NCBI RefSeq assembly: GCF_006385785.1
Contig: NZ_VFSH01000008.1
Location: 1 to 64,000 of the forward strand
Direction: 5' to 3'
Source of the DNA: Streptococcus shenyangsis
Lineage (GTDB): Bacteria; Bacillota; Bacilli; Lactobacillales; Streptococcaceae
DNA length: 64,000 nucleotides
Position numbers and translations under genes: made by a program. The first letter of the stretch is position 1, and every line of letters starts with the position of its first letter. The notes beneath the pieces were generated by a model. It searched no databases. It was not told the DNA's origin and worked only from the letters and a program-made list of their open reading frames with translations. Shown in pieces: positions 30,151 to 41,159 of the stretch.

Positions 30151-31047
30151 TTATGGAAAATCCTTATTTTTTTCTTCTATTACTCTATCCCTAAATGATT
30201 TATCATTTAATAATTTCGATCCGTTTATTGCTTTATTATAGTAGTCCAAAGCAAGATCTTTATTCTGATTAGTATGAATATAATATTTGGCTTCAAAAAA
30301 ATCTACTGTAGGTAGTAAAGCAAAATCTTGGATTTCATCTATTATTTCTCGTACAGCACTTAGCGTTTGGGGCATTAAATCATAATATTCAATATTAAAG
30401 TGATATAAAACAATTGATACAATAACCCTTTGAATCAAATGAATATTGTTGGCATCAGAGAAATTAGTTTGCTCCAAGATGTTAGCATAGATATTTTCAA
30501 ATACATTATCAATTGGCTTAGCATTCAAGGTACACTTTAAAAAATATAGGTGTAAAATTAGTAAATCATTGGTGTCATAATTTGTTTTTAAAAGTAACTG
30601 CTCAAAGTATTCCTCAATCAAACCTTCTCCAAATTCAGAGTTTTCAGAAACATACACATCATCAATAGCTTGTAAAACTTCAACTGCTATTTGTTCATCC
30701 TCAGGGAGTTGATCATAAAAATGTTCCTGAATATCTTCAAAGATAGCCTCACGTTGGCGGATTTTTTCTTCATCTCCATGAATAGACTGACGAATCAATT
30801 TCGTTTTTAGTTTTAAATACTCTTTAGGAACAATTATCATGCCTTCATCAATTAACTGAGATATCGGAATTTCTAGCACTCCAGCTATATAATCTAGTTT
30901 CGCTAAACTGGGCAAATTATTTCCAGTTTCAATTCGACCCAACTGACGAACAGTAAGTTCTTTTTCATCGCCACAAAAGGCTTCTCTACTCAGTCCTTTT
31001 TCAGTTCGTAAAGTGCGAATCCGTTTCCCTATTTCTAAATTACTCAT
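30151..31047 (-). CDS. HTH (XRE) regulator with helical C-terminal domain, PlcR/Rgg-like
   Basis: This 298-residue protein has an N-terminal helix-turn-helix (about residues 5-60: IGKRIRTLR...SREAF...VRQLGRIETG) and a long all-helical C-terminal region consistent with TPR-type repeats. This layout is typical of peptide-responsive RRNPP regulators, but no pheromone gene was established nearby. The ATG follows AGAGG. A frame starting 5 codons upstream overlaps that site. It is encoded directly upstream of the ABC operon and its tandem palindromes, so it probably controls that operon. Confidence 0.82.
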   Translation of the reverse strand: MSNLEIGKRIRTLRTEKGLSREAFCGDEKELTVRQLGRIETGNNLPSLAKLDYIAGVLEIPISQLIDEGMIIVPKEYLKLKTKLIRQSIHGDEEKIRQREAIFEDIQEHFYDQLPEDEQIAVEVLQAIDDVYVSENSEFGEGLIEEYFEQLLLKTNYDTNDLLILHLYFLKCTLNAKPIDNVFENIYANILEQTNFSDANNIHLIQRVIVSIVLYHFNIEYYDLMPQTLSAVREIIDEIQDFALLPTVDFFEAKYYIHTNQNKDLALDYYNKAINGSKLLNDKSFRDRVIEEKNKDFP

Positions 31048-31225
31048 AATGCGCCTCTTCAAATTCTAATTAGACATTCAAACAACTACTTGTATACGTT
31101 TCCATTTTAACACACTTTCCTACAATTTTCAGAAAAAATAATTATAACGAATAGTTTTAAGCAACTATCTTATATAAGTGCCCCATTTCAATAAAGTATC
31201 TGAGGTCTATTTCTACTCAAGCATT

Positions 31226-31259
31226 AAAAAAAAAGCGAATTTCAATCGAAATTCGCTTT
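31226..31259 (-). terminator. Terminator downstream of malP
   Basis: AAAGCGAATTTC/GAAATTCGCTTT form a perfect 12-bp stem, and the minus strand continues with nine T's. It lies beyond the BOX element that abuts malP. Confidence 0.85.
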
Positions 31260-31292
31260 ATAGGAAAGTGTATTAGTATAAATCTTGTATCT

Positions 31293-31400
31293 TATACTCA
31301 ATGAAAATCAAAGAGCAAACTAGGAAGCTAGCCGCAGGCTGTACTTGAGTACGGCAAGGCAACGCTGACGTGGTTTGAATTTGATTTTCGAAGAGTATTA
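31293..31400 (-). repeat. BOX element (boxA-boxC, no boxB)
   Basis: The element begins on the minus strand with TAATACTCTTCGAAAATC and includes the boxA core ACGTCAGCGTTGCC. It ends in the boxC tail GAGTATA. Only a short spacer lies between boxA and boxC, so boxB is missing. Its first three bases are the malP stop codon TAA. Confidence 0.85.
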
Positions 31401-33656
31401 GTTCAAGTGCCAGATATCTTCGTTATACTGAGCGATTGTACGGTCAGATGAGAAGAATCCTGCTTTAGAAATGTTAACGATGACTTTATCCAACCATGCG
31501 TCACGGTCTTCATAGTCAGCAAGCATTTGCTCTTTGACTTTGATGTAATCTTCTAAGTCAAGAAGAGTCATGAACCAGTCTTTGTTGATCAATTCATTGT
31601 AAAGACGTTCCAAGCGCTCTTTGTTTCCAGCTGCAAGAACTGCATCGCTAACGATGAAGTCAACCAATGGTTTGATAGCTTCACGAGCGTAGAATTCGCT
31701 TGATTTGTAAGCTGCTTTTGCGTAAAGGTCGATAACAGTTTCTGAATCTTCACCGAAGATGTAGATGTTTTCGTCTCCAACCAACTCAGCGATTTCAACG
31801 TTAGCACCGTCCATAGTACCAAGAGTCAAAGCTCCGTTCAACATGAATTTCATGTTACCAGTACCTGAAGCTTCTTTAGAAGCAAGTGAGATTTGTTCTG
31901 AGATATCACATGCTGGGATAAGGAAGCTTGCTGCAGTAACGTTGTAGTTTTCCACCATAACTACTTGCAAGTGTGGAGCTACTGCTGGATCGTTAGCAAT
32001 AACTTCTGACATGCAAAGGATCAAGTGGATGATGTCTTGAGCGATTGTGTAGGCTGGAGCTGCTTTACCACCAAAGAAGATTGTGATTGGGCGAGCAGGG
32101 ATGTTACCAGCTTTGATGTCAAGGTATTTGTGGATCACGTACAAAGCGTTCATTTGTTGGCGTTTGTACTCGTGAAGACGTTTGATTTGAATATCAAAGA
32201 TAGAGTTTGGATTGATTTCCACACCTTGGTGTTCTTTCAAGTGACGAGCCAATTTACGTTTGTTGTGAGCCTTGATGCTTTCCAATTTTTCTTTGACAGC
32301 GACTTTGTCTTCATAAGACAAAAGTTTTTCAAGCTCATCTGCTTCATGGTGCCAACCTTCTCCAAGAATCTCATCCAAGTAGTGAGACAATCTTGGGTTA
32401 GCATGCATGAGCCAACGACGGAAAGTGATACCGTTTGTTTTGTTGTTGAATTTTTCTGGGTAAAGGTCGTAGAAGGCTTTCAACTCAGAATTTTTCAAGA
32501 TTTCAGTGTGAAGTGCTGCAACCCCGTTAACGCTGTATCCGTAGTGGATATCCATGTGAGCCATGTGAACACGTCCGCTCTCATCGATAATTTGAACAGC
32601 TGGATCTTTGTATTCTGCTTTCACACGACGGTCCAATTCTTCGATGATTGGTACCAAGTGAGGAACCACTTCTTGCAAGAATTCAAGAGGCCATTTTTCA
32701 AGGGCTTCAGCAAGGATTGTGTGGTTAGTGTAGGCAGTCATGCTACGAACGATTGAGATTGCTTCGTCAAGTTCGATACCACGAGCAGTCAAAAGACGGA
32801 TCAACTCAGGAATAACCATTGATGGGTGAGTATCGTTGATTTGTACAACTGCGTAGTCAGCAAGGTCATGCAAGTTGCTTCCTTTTTCGATTGCTTCTTC
32901 GATAATCAATTGCGCACCGTTTGAAACCATGAAGTATTGTTGGAAGATACGGAGCAATTCACCTTGACGGTCACTATCATCTGGGTAAAGGAAAAGAGTC
33001 AAGTTGCGAGCGATGTCTGTTTTATCAAAGTTGATACCATCTTTAATGATTGAAGAATCAACTGAATCCAAGTCAAACAAACGCAAGCGGTTCTTAGTTT
33101 CTGTCTTGTAACCAGGTACATCGATATCGTAAAGAGTTGATGTCAATGTGAAGTGAGCAAATGGCACTTGGTAGCTACGGCTTGAGCGAACCAACCAGTT
33201 TTGCTCTGTCAACCATGCGTTTGGAATTGTTTCTTGCTGGTTGTTTTTAAGAACTTGTTGGAAAAGACCGTAGTGGTAGTTAAGACCAACACCGTCACCG
33301 TTCAAACCAAGAGTCGCAATTGAGTCGATAAAGCAGGCAGCCAAACGTCCCAAACCACCATTACCAAGAGATGGTTCCAATTCAACTTCTTCAACTTCAA
33401 TCAAGTCTTTACCTGCAGCTGCAAGTTCTTTTTTAACATCGTCGTAAAGACCAAGGTTGATCAAGTTGTTTGACAAAAGTTTACCAATCAAGAACTCAGC
33501 TGAGATGTAGTAAACTTTTTTCTTACCAGTGTTAACTGGTTTTTTGCTACTTGCAAGCTTGCTGTAGTTAAGAAGAGCAAGGTAAAGCTCTTCATTGCTA
33601 CATTCTGCAATGGTTTTATTGTAACGATTTTGTACAAATTCTTGTAGTGATAACAT
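31398..33656 (-). CDS. malP: Maltodextrin/glycogen phosphorylase
   Basis: This 752-residue cytosolic GT35 enzyme phosphorolyses alpha-1,4-glucans to glucose-1-phosphate. The PLP-binding region [20 protein letters not shown] (Lys in NMKF) and the N-terminal [12 protein letters not shown] glycine loop are present. It follows malQ by 25 bases and is transcribed with it from the MalR-controlled promoter near 35250. AGGAGA precedes the ATG. The stop codon is supplied by the first bases of the BOX element. Confidence 0.96.
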   Translation of the reverse strand: MLSLQEFVQNRYNKTIAECSNEELYLALLNYSKLASSKKPVNTGKKKVYYISAEFLIGKLLSNNLINLGLYDDVKKELAAAGKDLIEVEEVELEPSLGNGGLGRLAACFIDSIATLGLNGDGVGLNYHYGLFQQVLKNNQQETIPNAWLTEQNWLVRSSRSYQVPFAHFTLTSTLYDIDVPGYKTETKNRLRLFDLDSVDSSIIKDGINFDKTDIARNLTLFLYPDDSDRQGELLRIFQQYFMVSNGAQLIIEEAIEKGSNLHDLADYAVVQINDTHPSMVIPELIRLLTARGIELDEAISIVRSMTAYTNHTILAEALEKWPLEFLQEVVPHLVPIIEELDRRVKAEYKDPAVQIIDESGRVHMAHMDIHYGYSVNGVAALHTEILKNSELKAFYDLYPEKFNNKTNGITFRRWLMHANPRLSHYLDEILGEGWHHEADELEKLLSYEDKVAVKEKLESIKAHNKRKLARHLKEHQGVEINPNSIFDIQIKRLHEYKRQQMNALYVIHKYLDIKAGNIPARPITIFFGGKAAPAYTIAQDIIHLILCMSEVIANDPAVAPHLQVVMVENYNVTAASFLIPACDISEQISLASKEASGTGNMKFMLNGALTLGTMDGANVEIAELVGDENIYIFGEDSETVIDLYAKAAYKSSEFYAREAIKPLVDFIVSDAVLAAGNKERLERLYNELINKDWFMTLLDLEDYIKVKEQMLADYEDRDAWLDKVIVNISKAGFFSSDRTIAQYNEDIWHLN

Positions 33657-33681
33657 GTTTAAGGTGTCTCCTGATATTGTA

Positions 33682-35199
33682 TTATTTCTTTAAATCTACC
33701 AAATTTTCATTGATTCGGCGATAGATTGTTGTCAAGTCAAGCAAGCCTTCCTCGACAGCTGGTGTCAATTGATCTTCAGTCATACGCCAAGACCAGTTTC
33801 CACCAAGAGTAGATGGGAAGTTCATACGAGCTGTCTCATCTAATTCTAGCAAATCTTGCATAGTTGCAATTGCCATGAAGCTAACTGATGAAAAGACTGT
33901 ACGAAGCATAGCATGTGGCACTGTTTCGTATTCTTTACGGTTAGTGTAGCGAGCCATGTATTCACGAGTCGCATCATCGATCTCGTTACGGTACCAACCA
34001 AGAACCGTATTGTTATCGTGTGTTCCTGTGTACATAACTGAGTTAGCAGGTGCCAAGTGTGGGCTATCGATGCTTTCGTCTTCTGGGTTGAAAGCAAATT
34101 GAAGAATCTTCATTCCTGGGAAGCCAGTACGTTCACGCAATTCGATAACTTCGTCTGTCATAAAACCAAGGTCTTCAGCGATGATGTTTAGCTCACCAAG
34201 TTCTTCCTTAACGGCTGCAAAAAGCTTGTAGCCAGGACCTTTGACCCATTCACCAGGTGCTGCTGTATCAGAACCAGCAGGGATTTCCCAGTAAGATTCG
34301 AACCCACGGAAGTGGTCGATACGAACGATATCGTAGATTTTGAAGCTTTCACGCAAGCGTTCAATCCACCATTTATAGCCGTCTTTGTCCATTGCTTCCC
34401 AGTCATAGATTGGGTTACCCCAAAGCTGACCAGTTGCAGAAAACTCATCTGGTGGGCATCCTGCGATGCAAGTCGCCTTACCGTTGACATCTGTCTTGAA
34501 GAGATGTGGATTTGCCCACATATCGCTTGAATCTTCCGCTACGTAGATTGGCATGTCCCCAACGATTTCGATGTGATTGTCGTTAGCGTAAGCTTTCAAT
34601 TTCAACCATTGTTGGAAGAAGAAGTATTGAGTCACACGGTGGTAAACCAACTTGTCTGCCAATTGCTCACGGTAGCTTTCAAGTGCTGAAGCTTTACGAG
34701 CACGAACATCTGCATCTGGCCATTCAGTCCAAGCAAGATTGTCAAAATTTTCTTTAATAGCCATATACTCTGCAAAGAGTTCAAGCCATGATTGGTTGTC
34801 TTGAGCAAATTTCTCAAAATCTTTAACATCTCCTACTTCCAAGAAACGTTTTACCGCTTTTTCTAAAAGAGGACGACGTGCATAGTAGATTTTCGCATAA
34901 TCAACTTCAGACGCATCGCTACCAAAGTCAACCCCTTCAAGGTCACTTGCTTGCAACAAACCTTGTTCCACCAAGATATCTAAATCGATAAAATGAGTGT
35001 TCCCTGCGAAGGCTGAGAAAGATTGGTAAGGAGAGTCTCCATAACTAGTTGTTCCTAATGGAAGGATTTGCCAGTAACGTTGTTTTGTGCGAACCAAAAA
35101 ATCAACGAAGTCGTAAGCACTTTTACCAAATGATCCGATTCCGTATGCTCCTGGAAGAGAAGAAATGTGCATCAACACACCACTTTGACGTTTTTTCAT
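33682..35199 (-). CDS. malQ: 4-alpha-glucanotransferase (amylomaltase)
   Basis: This 505-residue GH77 enzyme transfers glucan segments between maltodextrins, releasing glucose and longer chains for MalP. Conserved features include the nucleophile region [17 protein letters not shown], the acid/base region [10 protein letters not shown], and [11 protein letters not shown]. The ATG follows GAGGTG; a GTG three codons upstream overlaps that site. It is the first gene of the malQ-malP unit (malM-malP in pneumococcal naming) and is divergent from malX. Confidence 0.96.
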   Translation of the reverse strand: MKKRQSGVLMHISSLPGAYGIGSFGKSAYDFVDFLVRTKQRYWQILPLGTTSYGDSPYQSFSAFAGNTHFIDLDILVEQGLLQASDLEGVDFGSDASEVDYAKIYYARRPLLEKAVKRFLEVGDVKDFEKFAQDNQSWLELFAEYMAIKENFDNLAWTEWPDADVRARKASALESYREQLADKLVYHRVTQYFFFQQWLKLKAYANDNHIEIVGDMPIYVAEDSSDMWANPHLFKTDVNGKATCIAGCPPDEFSATGQLWGNPIYDWEAMDKDGYKWWIERLRESFKIYDIVRIDHFRGFESYWEIPAGSDTAAPGEWVKGPGYKLFAAVKEELGELNIIAEDLGFMTDEVIELRERTGFPGMKILQFAFNPEDESIDSPHLAPANSVMYTGTHDNNTVLGWYRNEIDDATREYMARYTNRKEYETVPHAMLRTVFSSVSFMAIATMQDLLELDETARMNFPSTLGGNWSWRMTEDQLTPAVEEGLLDLTTIYRRINENLVDLKK

Positions 35200-35245
35200 A
35201 ATAAGCACCTCATGTGTTTATAGTTAGATATTACATTTTTACGAA

Positions 35246-35259
35246 CGCAAACGTTTGCG
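35246..35259. promoter_or_regulatory. MalR operator in front of malQP
   Basis: CGCAAACGTTTGCG is a perfect 14-bp palindrome of the LacI/MalR type, about 47 bases upstream of the malQ ATG. It lies downstream of, or overlaps, the promoter region, as expected for repression. Confidence 0.8.
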
Positions 35260-35581
35260 CTATGATTAGTATATCTCATTTTCTTGATAAATGCAAGCGG
35301 TTTTAAATAACTTTTTTGATTATTTTTTAAAAATTTTTTCTTCTTACTCGTATATATATCCTTTCAGGAAACAAACAAAATAGGAATAAGGGTTTCACTT
35401 ATCTTACTTAAGCAAAAATAAAGTGAGAATTCTCTCTACTTTCCATTTGTAAATTAGGCAATCGTTTTCTCAACTTTTTTAAATTTGAAACAAAACCGAT
35501 TTTTAAGATTTTCTACTATTTATACGACGATTAAGCGTTTACCATTTTCTACAATTTTTTTATTTTTTTTATAAAAAACAC

Positions 35582-35610
35582 TTGCAACCGCTTTCTGATT
35601 GTGTTATACT
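35582..35610 (+). promoter_or_regulatory. malX promoter with overlapping cre site
   Basis: TTGCAA (35582-35587), 17 bases, then TATACT (35605-35610) with a TG extended -10. A catabolite-response element candidate, TGCAACCGCTTTCT (35583-35596), matches the CcpA consensus at 13 of 14 positions and covers the -35 box. This predicts glucose repression. Confidence 0.75.
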
Positions 35611-35621
35611 AGTCCCATAAA

Positions 35622-35640
35622 GGAAAACGTTTGCGTTTCC
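35622..35640. promoter_or_regulatory. MalR operator in front of malXCD
   Basis: GGAAAACGTTTGCGTTTCC is an imperfect palindrome sharing the AACGTTTGCG core with the malQ operator. It lies about 12 bases downstream of the malX -10 box. Confidence 0.75.
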
Positions 35641-35678
35641 TCATTATAAAATTTGTTATTCTTTAGGAGGAATACACT

Positions 35679-36950
35679 ATGTCATCTAAATTCATGAAGA
35701 GCGCTACTGTGCTTGGAACTGTTACACTTGCTAGCTTGCTTTTGGTAGCTTGTGGAAGCAAACCTGCTGAAAAAGCTGCTGATGCTGGTTCATCTGCAGG
35801 GAAAGAAATCACTCTTTACGTTGAAGACCAATACAAAGCTTTCGCTGAAACAGTTGCTAAAGCTTACGAAAAAGAGTCAGGAACAAAAGTTAACATCAAA
35901 TCTGGTGACCAACTTGGTGGTCTTGACAAACTTTCTCTTGACAACCAATCAGGTCAAGCTGCTGACGTTATGATGGCACCATACGACCGTGTAGGTAGCC
36001 TTGGTACTGACGGACAACTTTCAGAAGTTAAATTGAGCGACGGCGCTAAAACAGATGATAAAACTAAATCTCTTGTAACAGCTGCTGACGGTAAAGTTTA
36101 CGGTGCTCCTGCCGTTATCGAGTCACTTGTTATGTACTACAACAAAGACTTGGTAAAAGAAGCTCCAAAAACTTTTGCTGACTTAGAAAACCTTGCTAAA
36201 GATAGCAAATACGCATTCGCTGGAGAAGATGGAAAAACTTCTGCTTTCCTAGCTGACTGGACAAACTTCTACTTTGCATACGGACTTCTTGCTGGTAACG
36301 GTGCTTACGTATTCGGACAAAACGGTAAAGACGCTAAAGACATCGGTCTTGCAAACGACGGTTCTATCGCAGGTATCAACTATGCTAAATCTTGGTACGA
36401 AAAATGGCCTAAAGGTATGCAAGATGGTACAGCTGCTGGAAACTTAATCCAAACTCAATTCCAAGAAGGTAAAACAGCTGCTATTATCGATGGACCTTGG
36501 AAAGCTCAAGCCTTCAAAGATGCTAAAGTAAACTACGGTGTTGCAACTATCCCAACTCTTCCAAACGGAAAAGACTACGCAGCATTCGGTGGTGGTAAAG
36601 CTTGGATCATCCCATCAAGCACTAAGAACCTTGAAGGAGCACAAAAATTTGTAGACTTCCTTGTTTCAACTGAACAACAAAAAGCCTTCTACGATAAAAC
36701 TAACGAAATCCCAGCTAACACTGAAGCTCGTTCATACGCTGAAGGTAAAAACGATGAGTTGACAACAGCTGTTATCAAACAGTTCAAGAACGCTCAACCA
36801 ATGCCAAACATCTCTCAAATGTCTGCAGTTTGGGAACCAGCTGCTAACATGCTCTTTGACTCTGTAAGCGGTAAGAAAGACGCTAAAACAGCTGCTAACG
36901 ATGCTGTAACATTGATTAAAGAAACAATCAAACAAAAATTTGGTGAATAA
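35679..36950 (+). CDS. malX: Maltodextrin-binding lipoprotein MalX
   Basis: This 423-residue ABC solute-binding lipoprotein has a signal peptide ending in the lipobox LVAC (Cys25), then a Lys/Glu-rich linker and a type 1 sugar-binding fold. It captures maltodextrins outside the membrane and delivers them to MalC/MalD. The ribosome-binding site AGGAGG is perfect. Codon use is strongly biased, as in a highly expressed gene. A hairpin between malX and malC probably lowers downstream expression. No ATPase is encoded here; these transporters use a shared MsmK-type ATPase (family knowledge). Confidence 0.96.
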   Translation: MSSKFMKSATVLGTVTLASLLLVACGSKPAEKAADAGSSAGKEITLYVEDQYKAFAETVAKAYEKESGTKVNIKSGDQLGGLDKLSLDNQSGQAADVMMAPYDRVGSLGTDGQLSEVKLSDGAKTDDKTKSLVTAADGKVYGAPAVIESLVMYYNKDLVKEAPKTFADLENLAKDSKYAFAGEDGKTSAFLADWTNFYFAYGLLAGNGAYVFGQNGKDAKDIGLANDGSIAGINYAKSWYEKWPKGMQDGTAAGNLIQTQFQEGKTAAIIDGPWKAQAFKDAKVNYGVATIPTLPNGKDYAAFGGGKAWIIPSSTKNLEGAQKFVDFLVSTEQQKAFYDKTNEIPANTEARSYAEGKNDELTTAVIKQFKNAQPMPNISQMSAVWEPAANMLFDSVSGKKDAKTAANDAVTLIKETIKQKFGE

Positions 36951-36958
36951 AAAATTTG

Positions 36959-36993
36959 TTCAAGGGGGGTGGAATTCAAATCCCCCTTTGAAT
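36959..36993 (+). other. Intercistronic hairpin malX-malC
   Basis: TTCAA-GGGGG pairs with CCCCC-TTTGAA. There is no clean T-run, so it is more likely to stabilise the malX mRNA or attenuate read-through into malC than to terminate fully. Confidence 0.6.
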
Positions 36994-37061
36994 TTATCAA
37001 TAGAAAAACATATATAGTTTAGGTTTTGATTAGAAACCAGTATCCTATGAAAGGAGTTATT

Positions 37062-38354
37062 ATGGAAAAGCAACAACCTAGTAAAGCAGCCCTGCTGTCT
37101 ATCATTCCTGGGTTAGGACAGATTTACAATAAACAAAAAGCCAAAGGTTTTATCTTCCTTGGTGTAACCATCGTATTTGTCCTTTATTTCCTAGCACTTG
37201 CAGCCCCTGAATTAAGCAATCTCATCACTCTTGGTGACAAGCCAGGTCGTGACAATTCACTCTTTATGCTGATTCGTGGTGCCTTCCATTTAATCTTTGT
37301 AGTCGTTTATGTGCTCTTTTATTTCTCAAATATTAAAGATGCACATACAATCGCAAAACGTATTAACAATGGAATTCCAGTACCACTTACGCTAAAAGAT
37401 ATGATCAAAGGAATCTATGAAAATGGCTTCCCTTACCTCTTGATCATTCCATCTTATGTTGCCATGACTTTTGCGATTATCTTCCCAGTTATCGTAACCT
37501 TGATGATTGCCTTTACCAACTACGACTTCCAGCACTTGCCACCAAACAAATTGTTGGACTGGGTTGGTTTGACCAACTTTACGAATATCTGGAGCTTGAG
37601 TACCTTCCGTTCTGCCTTTGGTGCCGTTCTTTCTTGGACCATCATCTGGGCTTTGGCTGCCTCAACTTTACAGATCGTCATCGGTATCTTCACAGCTATC
37701 ATTGCTAACCAACCATTTATCAAAGGAAAACGTATCTTTGGTGTTATTTTCCTTCTTCCTTGGGCTGTCCCAGCCTTCATCACTATCTTGACATTCTCAA
37801 ACATGTTTAACGATAGTGTCGGAGCTATCAACACTCAAGTATTGCCAATCCTGGCTAAATTCCTTCCTTTCCTTGATGGGGCTCTTATTCCTTGGAAAAC
37901 AGACCCAACTTGGACTAAGATTGCCTTGATTATGATGCAAGGTTGGCTTGGATTCCCATACATCTACGTTTTGACTTTGGGTATCTTGCAATCTATTCCT
38001 AACGACCTTTACGAAGCGGCTTATATTGATGGTGCCAATGCTTGGCAAAAATTCCGCAACATCACTTTCCCAATGATCTTGGCTGTTGCGGCACCTACTT
38101 TGATTAGCCAATACACCTTCAACTTTAACAACTTCTCTATCATGTACCTCTTTAATGCTGGAGGACCTGGTAGTGTCGGTGGTGGAGCTGGTTCAACCGA
38201 TATCTTGATCTCATGGATCTACCGTCTGACAACAGGTACATCTCCTCAATACTCTATGGCGGCAGCTGTTACCTTGATTATCTCTATCATTGTCATCTCA
38301 ATCTCTATGATCGCATTCAAGAAACTACACGCATTTGATATGGAGGACGTCTAA
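37062..38354 (+). CDS. malC: Maltodextrin ABC permease MalC
   Basis: This 430-residue MalF-type permease has an N-terminal extension with extra helices, then six core transmembrane segments. The EAA loop is visible as [22 protein letters not shown] chose MEKQQPSK as start because GAAAGGAG precedes it. An in-frame ATG 12 codons upstream has no such site. malD follows after one base, and with MalD it forms the membrane channel for maltodextrins delivered by MalX. Confidence 0.95.
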   Translation: MEKQQPSKAALLSIIPGLGQIYNKQKAKGFIFLGVTIVFVLYFLALAAPELSNLITLGDKPGRDNSLFMLIRGAFHLIFVVVYVLFYFSNIKDAHTIAKRINNGIPVPLTLKDMIKGIYENGFPYLLIIPSYVAMTFAIIFPVIVTLMIAFTNYDFQHLPPNKLLDWVGLTNFTNIWSLSTFRSAFGAVLSWTIIWALAASTLQIVIGIFTAIIANQPFIKGKRIFGVIFLLPWAVPAFITILTFSNMFNDSVGAINTQVLPILAKFLPFLDGALIPWKTDPTWTKIALIMMQGWLGFPYIYVLTLGILQSIPNDLYEAAYIDGANAWQKFRNITFPMILAVAAPTLISQYTFNFNNFSIMYLFNAGGPGSVGGGAGSTDILISWIYRLTTGTSPQYSMAAAVTLIISIIVISISMIAFKKLHAFDMEDV

Positions 38355-38355
38355 G

Positions 38356-39198
38356 ATGAATAACTCAATCAAACTCAAACGTAGACTGACTCAAACCCTT
38401 ACTTACCTCTACTTGATTGGCCTTTCAATCGTGATTATCTATCCACTGTTGATTACTATCATGTCAGCCTTCAAGACTGGTAACGTAGTAGCCTTTAAAC
38501 TAGACAGCAACGTTGACTTTAGTTTTGCTAACTTCCAAGGGCTCTTCTCTGAAACCTTGTACGGTACTTGGTACCTCAACACTTTGATTATCGCCTTAAT
38601 TACTATGGCTGTTCAAACAAGTATCATCGTACTTGCTGGTTATGCCTATAGCCGTTACAACTTCTTGGCTCGTAAACAAAGTTTGGTCTTCTTCTTGATT
38701 ATCCAAATGGTGCCAACCATGGCCGCTTTGACAGCCTTCTTCGTTATGGCACTTATGTTGAACGCCCTTAACCACAGCTGGTTCCTCATCTTCCTTTATG
38801 TTGGTGGTGGTATCCCGATGAATGCTTGGCTCATGAAAGGTTACTTCGATACAGTGCCAATGTCTCTAGATGAATCCGCAAAACTAGACGGTGCAGGACA
38901 CTTCCGCCGCTTCTGGCAAATTGTTCTCCCACTTGTTCGCCCAATGATTGCTGTGCAAGCTCTCTGGGCCTTCATGGGACCTTTCGGAGACTATATCCTC
39001 TCTAGTTTCTTGCTTCGTGAGAAAGAATACTTTACTGTTGCCGTTGGTCTCCAAACCTTCGTTAACAATGTGAAAAACATGAAGATTGCCTACTTCTCAG
39101 CAGGTGCTATCCTCATCGCCCTTCCAATCTGTATTCTCTTCTTCTTCCTACAAAAGAACTTTGTTTCAGGACTTACAAGTGGTGGCGACAAGGGATAA
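38356..39198 (+). CDS. malD: Maltodextrin ABC permease MalD
   Basis: This 280-residue MalG-type permease has six transmembrane segments and the EAA loop [23 protein letters not shown]. The ATG lies 1 base after the malC stop, next to the ribosome-binding site GGAGG within malC, so the two are coupled. A longer frame starting inside malC has no support. The stop codon lies within a strong terminator hairpin that ends the malXCD unit. Confidence 0.95.
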   Translation: MNNSIKLKRRLTQTLTYLYLIGLSIVIIYPLLITIMSAFKTGNVVAFKLDSNVDFSFANFQGLFSETLYGTWYLNTLIIALITMAVQTSIIVLAGYAYSRYNFLARKQSLVFFLIIQMVPTMAALTAFFVMALMLNALNHSWFLIFLYVGGGIPMNAWLMKGYFDTVPMSLDESAKLDGAGHFRRFWQIVLPLVRPMIAVQALWAFMGPFGDYILSSFLLREKEYFTVAVGLQTFVNNVKNMKIAYFSAGAILIALPICILFFFLQKNFVSGLTSGGDKG

Positions 39199-39219
39199 TC
39201 TATCCCCGCCACCCTTTTC
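39181..39219 (+). terminator. Terminator of malXCD, overlapping the malD stop
   Basis: GGTGGCG pairs with CGCCACC and GGGATA pairs with TATCCC inside, followed by CTTTTCTT. The 5' arm covers the last codons and stop of malD. Confidence 0.85.
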
Positions 39220-39267
39220 TTATTGTTACAAAATATATACTAACAACAAGCAATTTACCCCCTAGAC

Positions 39268-39296
39268 TTGAAATAAAGCACATTTCTCTATATAAT
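39268..39296 (+). promoter_or_regulatory. Promoter of malA-malR
   Basis: TTGAAA (39268-39273), a 17-base spacer and TATAAT (39291-39296). No AACGTTTGCG-type palindrome is seen here, so autoregulation by MalR is not evident. Confidence 0.8.
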
Positions 39297-39333
39297 AATA
39301 CTCATATAGAAAACACCTTTTAGAAAGATACAA

Positions 39334-40134
39334 ATGCTTCCATATCCATTTTCATATTTTTCAAGTATTTGGGGATTTCGTAAGCCCCTGTCCAAACGTT
39401 TCGGACTCAACTGGTTTCAACTGCTCTTTACCAGTATCTTCCTTATCAGCTTGTCTATGGTACCCATTGCTATTCAAAACAGCTCCCAGGATACTTATCC
39501 GCTAGAAACCTTTATCGATAATGTCTATGAACCTCTGACGGATAAGGTTGTCCAGGATTTCTCTGAGCATGCTAGAATTGTTGATGGTAAGTTAACTTAT
39601 ACAGGAACAGCTAGTCAAGCGCCTTCTATTGTAATCGGTCCAAGCCCAAGCAAGGAATTACCTAAGGACTTGCAACTGCATTTCGATACAAAAGAACTGG
39701 TCATCAGCAAGGAAAGTAAAGAGCTGACACGCATCTCTTACCGAGCGATTGAGACTGAGAGTTTCAAAAGTAAAGATAGCTTGACCCAAGCAATTTCTAA
39801 AGACTGGTACCAGCAGAATCGTGTCTATATCAGTCTCTTCCTAGTTCTCGGTGCAAGCTTCCTATTTGGTTTGAATTTCTTTATCGTCTCTCTAGGAGCG
39901 AGTCTTCTCCTTTATATCACTAAGAAATCACGCCTCTTTTCATTTAGGACCTTTAAAGAGTGCTACCATTTTATCTTGAACTGTTTAGGATTACCAACTC
40001 TGATTACGCTTATTTTGGGACTCTTTGGCCAAAATATGACAACTCTCATTACTGTACAAAACATTCTTTTTGTTCTGTATCTGGTCACTATCTTTTATAA
40101 AACGCATTTCCGTGATCCAGATTACCATAAATAG
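39334..40134 (+). CDS. malA: Maltodextrin utilisation membrane protein MalA
   Basis: This 266-residue protein has a transmembrane segment near residues 28-45, an extracytoplasmic domain (about 50-160) and three or four C-terminal hydrophobic segments. This is the layout of the DUF1189 family, to which MalA belongs. Its molecular function is not established. It has its own promoter and a weak ribosome-binding site (AGAAAG). malR follows after 9 bases, so the two are co-transcribed. Confidence 0.88.
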   Translation: MLPYPFSYFSSIWGFRKPLSKRFGLNWFQLLFTSIFLISLSMVPIAIQNSSQDTYPLETFIDNVYEPLTDKVVQDFSEHARIVDGKLTYTGTASQAPSIVIGPSPSKELPKDLQLHFDTKELVISKESKELTRISYRAIETESFKSKDSLTQAISKDWYQQNRVYISLFLVLGASFLFGLNFFIVSLGASLLLYITKKSRLFSFRTFKECYHFILNCLGLPTLITLILGLFGQNMTTLITVQNILFVLYLVTIFYKTHFRDPDYHK

Positions 40135-40143
40135 GAGATTTTT

Positions 40144-41130
40144 ATGCCCGTTACGATTAAAGACGTGGCCAAGGCTGCTGGTGTTTCGCCTTCAACCGTA
40201 ACCCGTGTTATTCAAAACAAATCAACCATTAGCGACGAAACAAAAAAACGCGTTCGCAAGGCTATGAAGGAGCTCAATTACCACCCTAACCTTAATGCTC
40301 GTAGTTTGGTAAGCAGTTATACCCAAGTTATCGGCTTGGTCCTTCCTGACGACTCAGATGCCTTCTACCAGAATCCTTTCTTTCCATCAGTCCTACGTGG
40401 CATCTCTCAAGTCGCATCTGAAAACCACTATGCCATTCAGATAGCAACAGGTAAAGATGAAAAAGAACGCCTTAAAGCTATTTCACAAATGGTTTACGGT
40501 AAACGTGTGGATGGTTTGATTTTCCTTTATGCTGAAGAGGAAGATCCCTTGGTCAAATTGGTGGCTGAAGAGCAGTTCCCCTTCCTCATTCTAGGAAAAT
40601 CTATTTCACCCTTTATCCCTCTTGTCGATAATGACAATGCCCAAGCTGGTTTTGATGCAACCGAATATTTCATCAAAAAAGGATGCAAACGAATTGCCTT
40701 TATCGGAGGTTCTAAGAAACTCTTCGTTACACAAGACCGTTTAACAGGCTATGAGTCAGCACTCAAGCAATACCAACTGCCTCTTGATGACAATCTGACC
40801 TACTTTGCAAATGAATTTCTAGAGGAAAAAGGATATCAATTTAGTCAGCTTCTCTTTCAGCATGACCCACAAATCGATGCTATCATCACAACCGATAGTC
40901 TCCTAGCCGAAGGGGTCTGTGACTATATTGCTAAGTACCAACTGGATGTCCCTGTTCTCAGCTTTGACTCGGTCAATCCCAAGCTCAACTTGGCGGCCTA
41001 TGTTGATATCAATAGCCTAGAACTTGGTCGTGTTTCCCTTGAAACTATCCTCCAAATTATCAACGATGCTAAAAGCAATAAGCAAATTTGTTACCGTCAG
41101 TTGATTGCCCACAAAATTATTGAAAAATAA
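40144..41130 (+). CDS. malR: LacI-family maltose operon repressor MalR
   Basis: This 328-residue repressor has an N-terminal LacI helix-turn-helix (TIKDVAKAAGVSPSTVTRVI, residues 4-23) with a hinge helix near 50-58, then a periplasmic-binding-protein-like effector domain. It should bind the AACGTTTGCG palindromes in front of malQ and malX and be released by maltose or maltodextrin. TAGGAG precedes the ATG. A perfect palindromic terminator follows directly. Confidence 0.95.
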   Translation: MPVTIKDVAKAAGVSPSTVTRVIQNKSTISDETKKRVRKAMKELNYHPNLNARSLVSSYTQVIGLVLPDDSDAFYQNPFFPSVLRGISQVASENHYAIQIATGKDEKERLKAISQMVYGKRVDGLIFLYAEEEDPLVKLVAEEQFPFLILGKSISPFIPLVDNDNAQAGFDATEYFIKKGCKRIAFIGGSKKLFVTQDRLTGYESALKQYQLPLDDNLTYFANEFLEEKGYQFSQLLFQHDPQIDAIITTDSLLAEGVCDYIAKYQLDVPVLSFDSVNPKLNLAAYVDINSLELGRVSLETILQIINDAKSNKQICYRQLIAHKIIEK

Positions 41131-41154
41131 AAACCAGCTCGAGCTGGTTTTTTT
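41131..41154 (+). terminator. Terminator of malAR
   Basis: AAACCAGCTC/GAGCTGGTTT is a perfect palindrome followed by TTTT, starting at the malR stop. It may also stop the convergent yitT-like transcript. Confidence 0.88.
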
Positions 41155-41159
41155 GGTCA

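Noticed and set aside
32025-32756. Long open frame (243 codons) antisense to malP
   Set aside because: It lies wholly within malP, follows its codon periodicity in an opposite frame and has no ribosome-binding site or recognisable domain.
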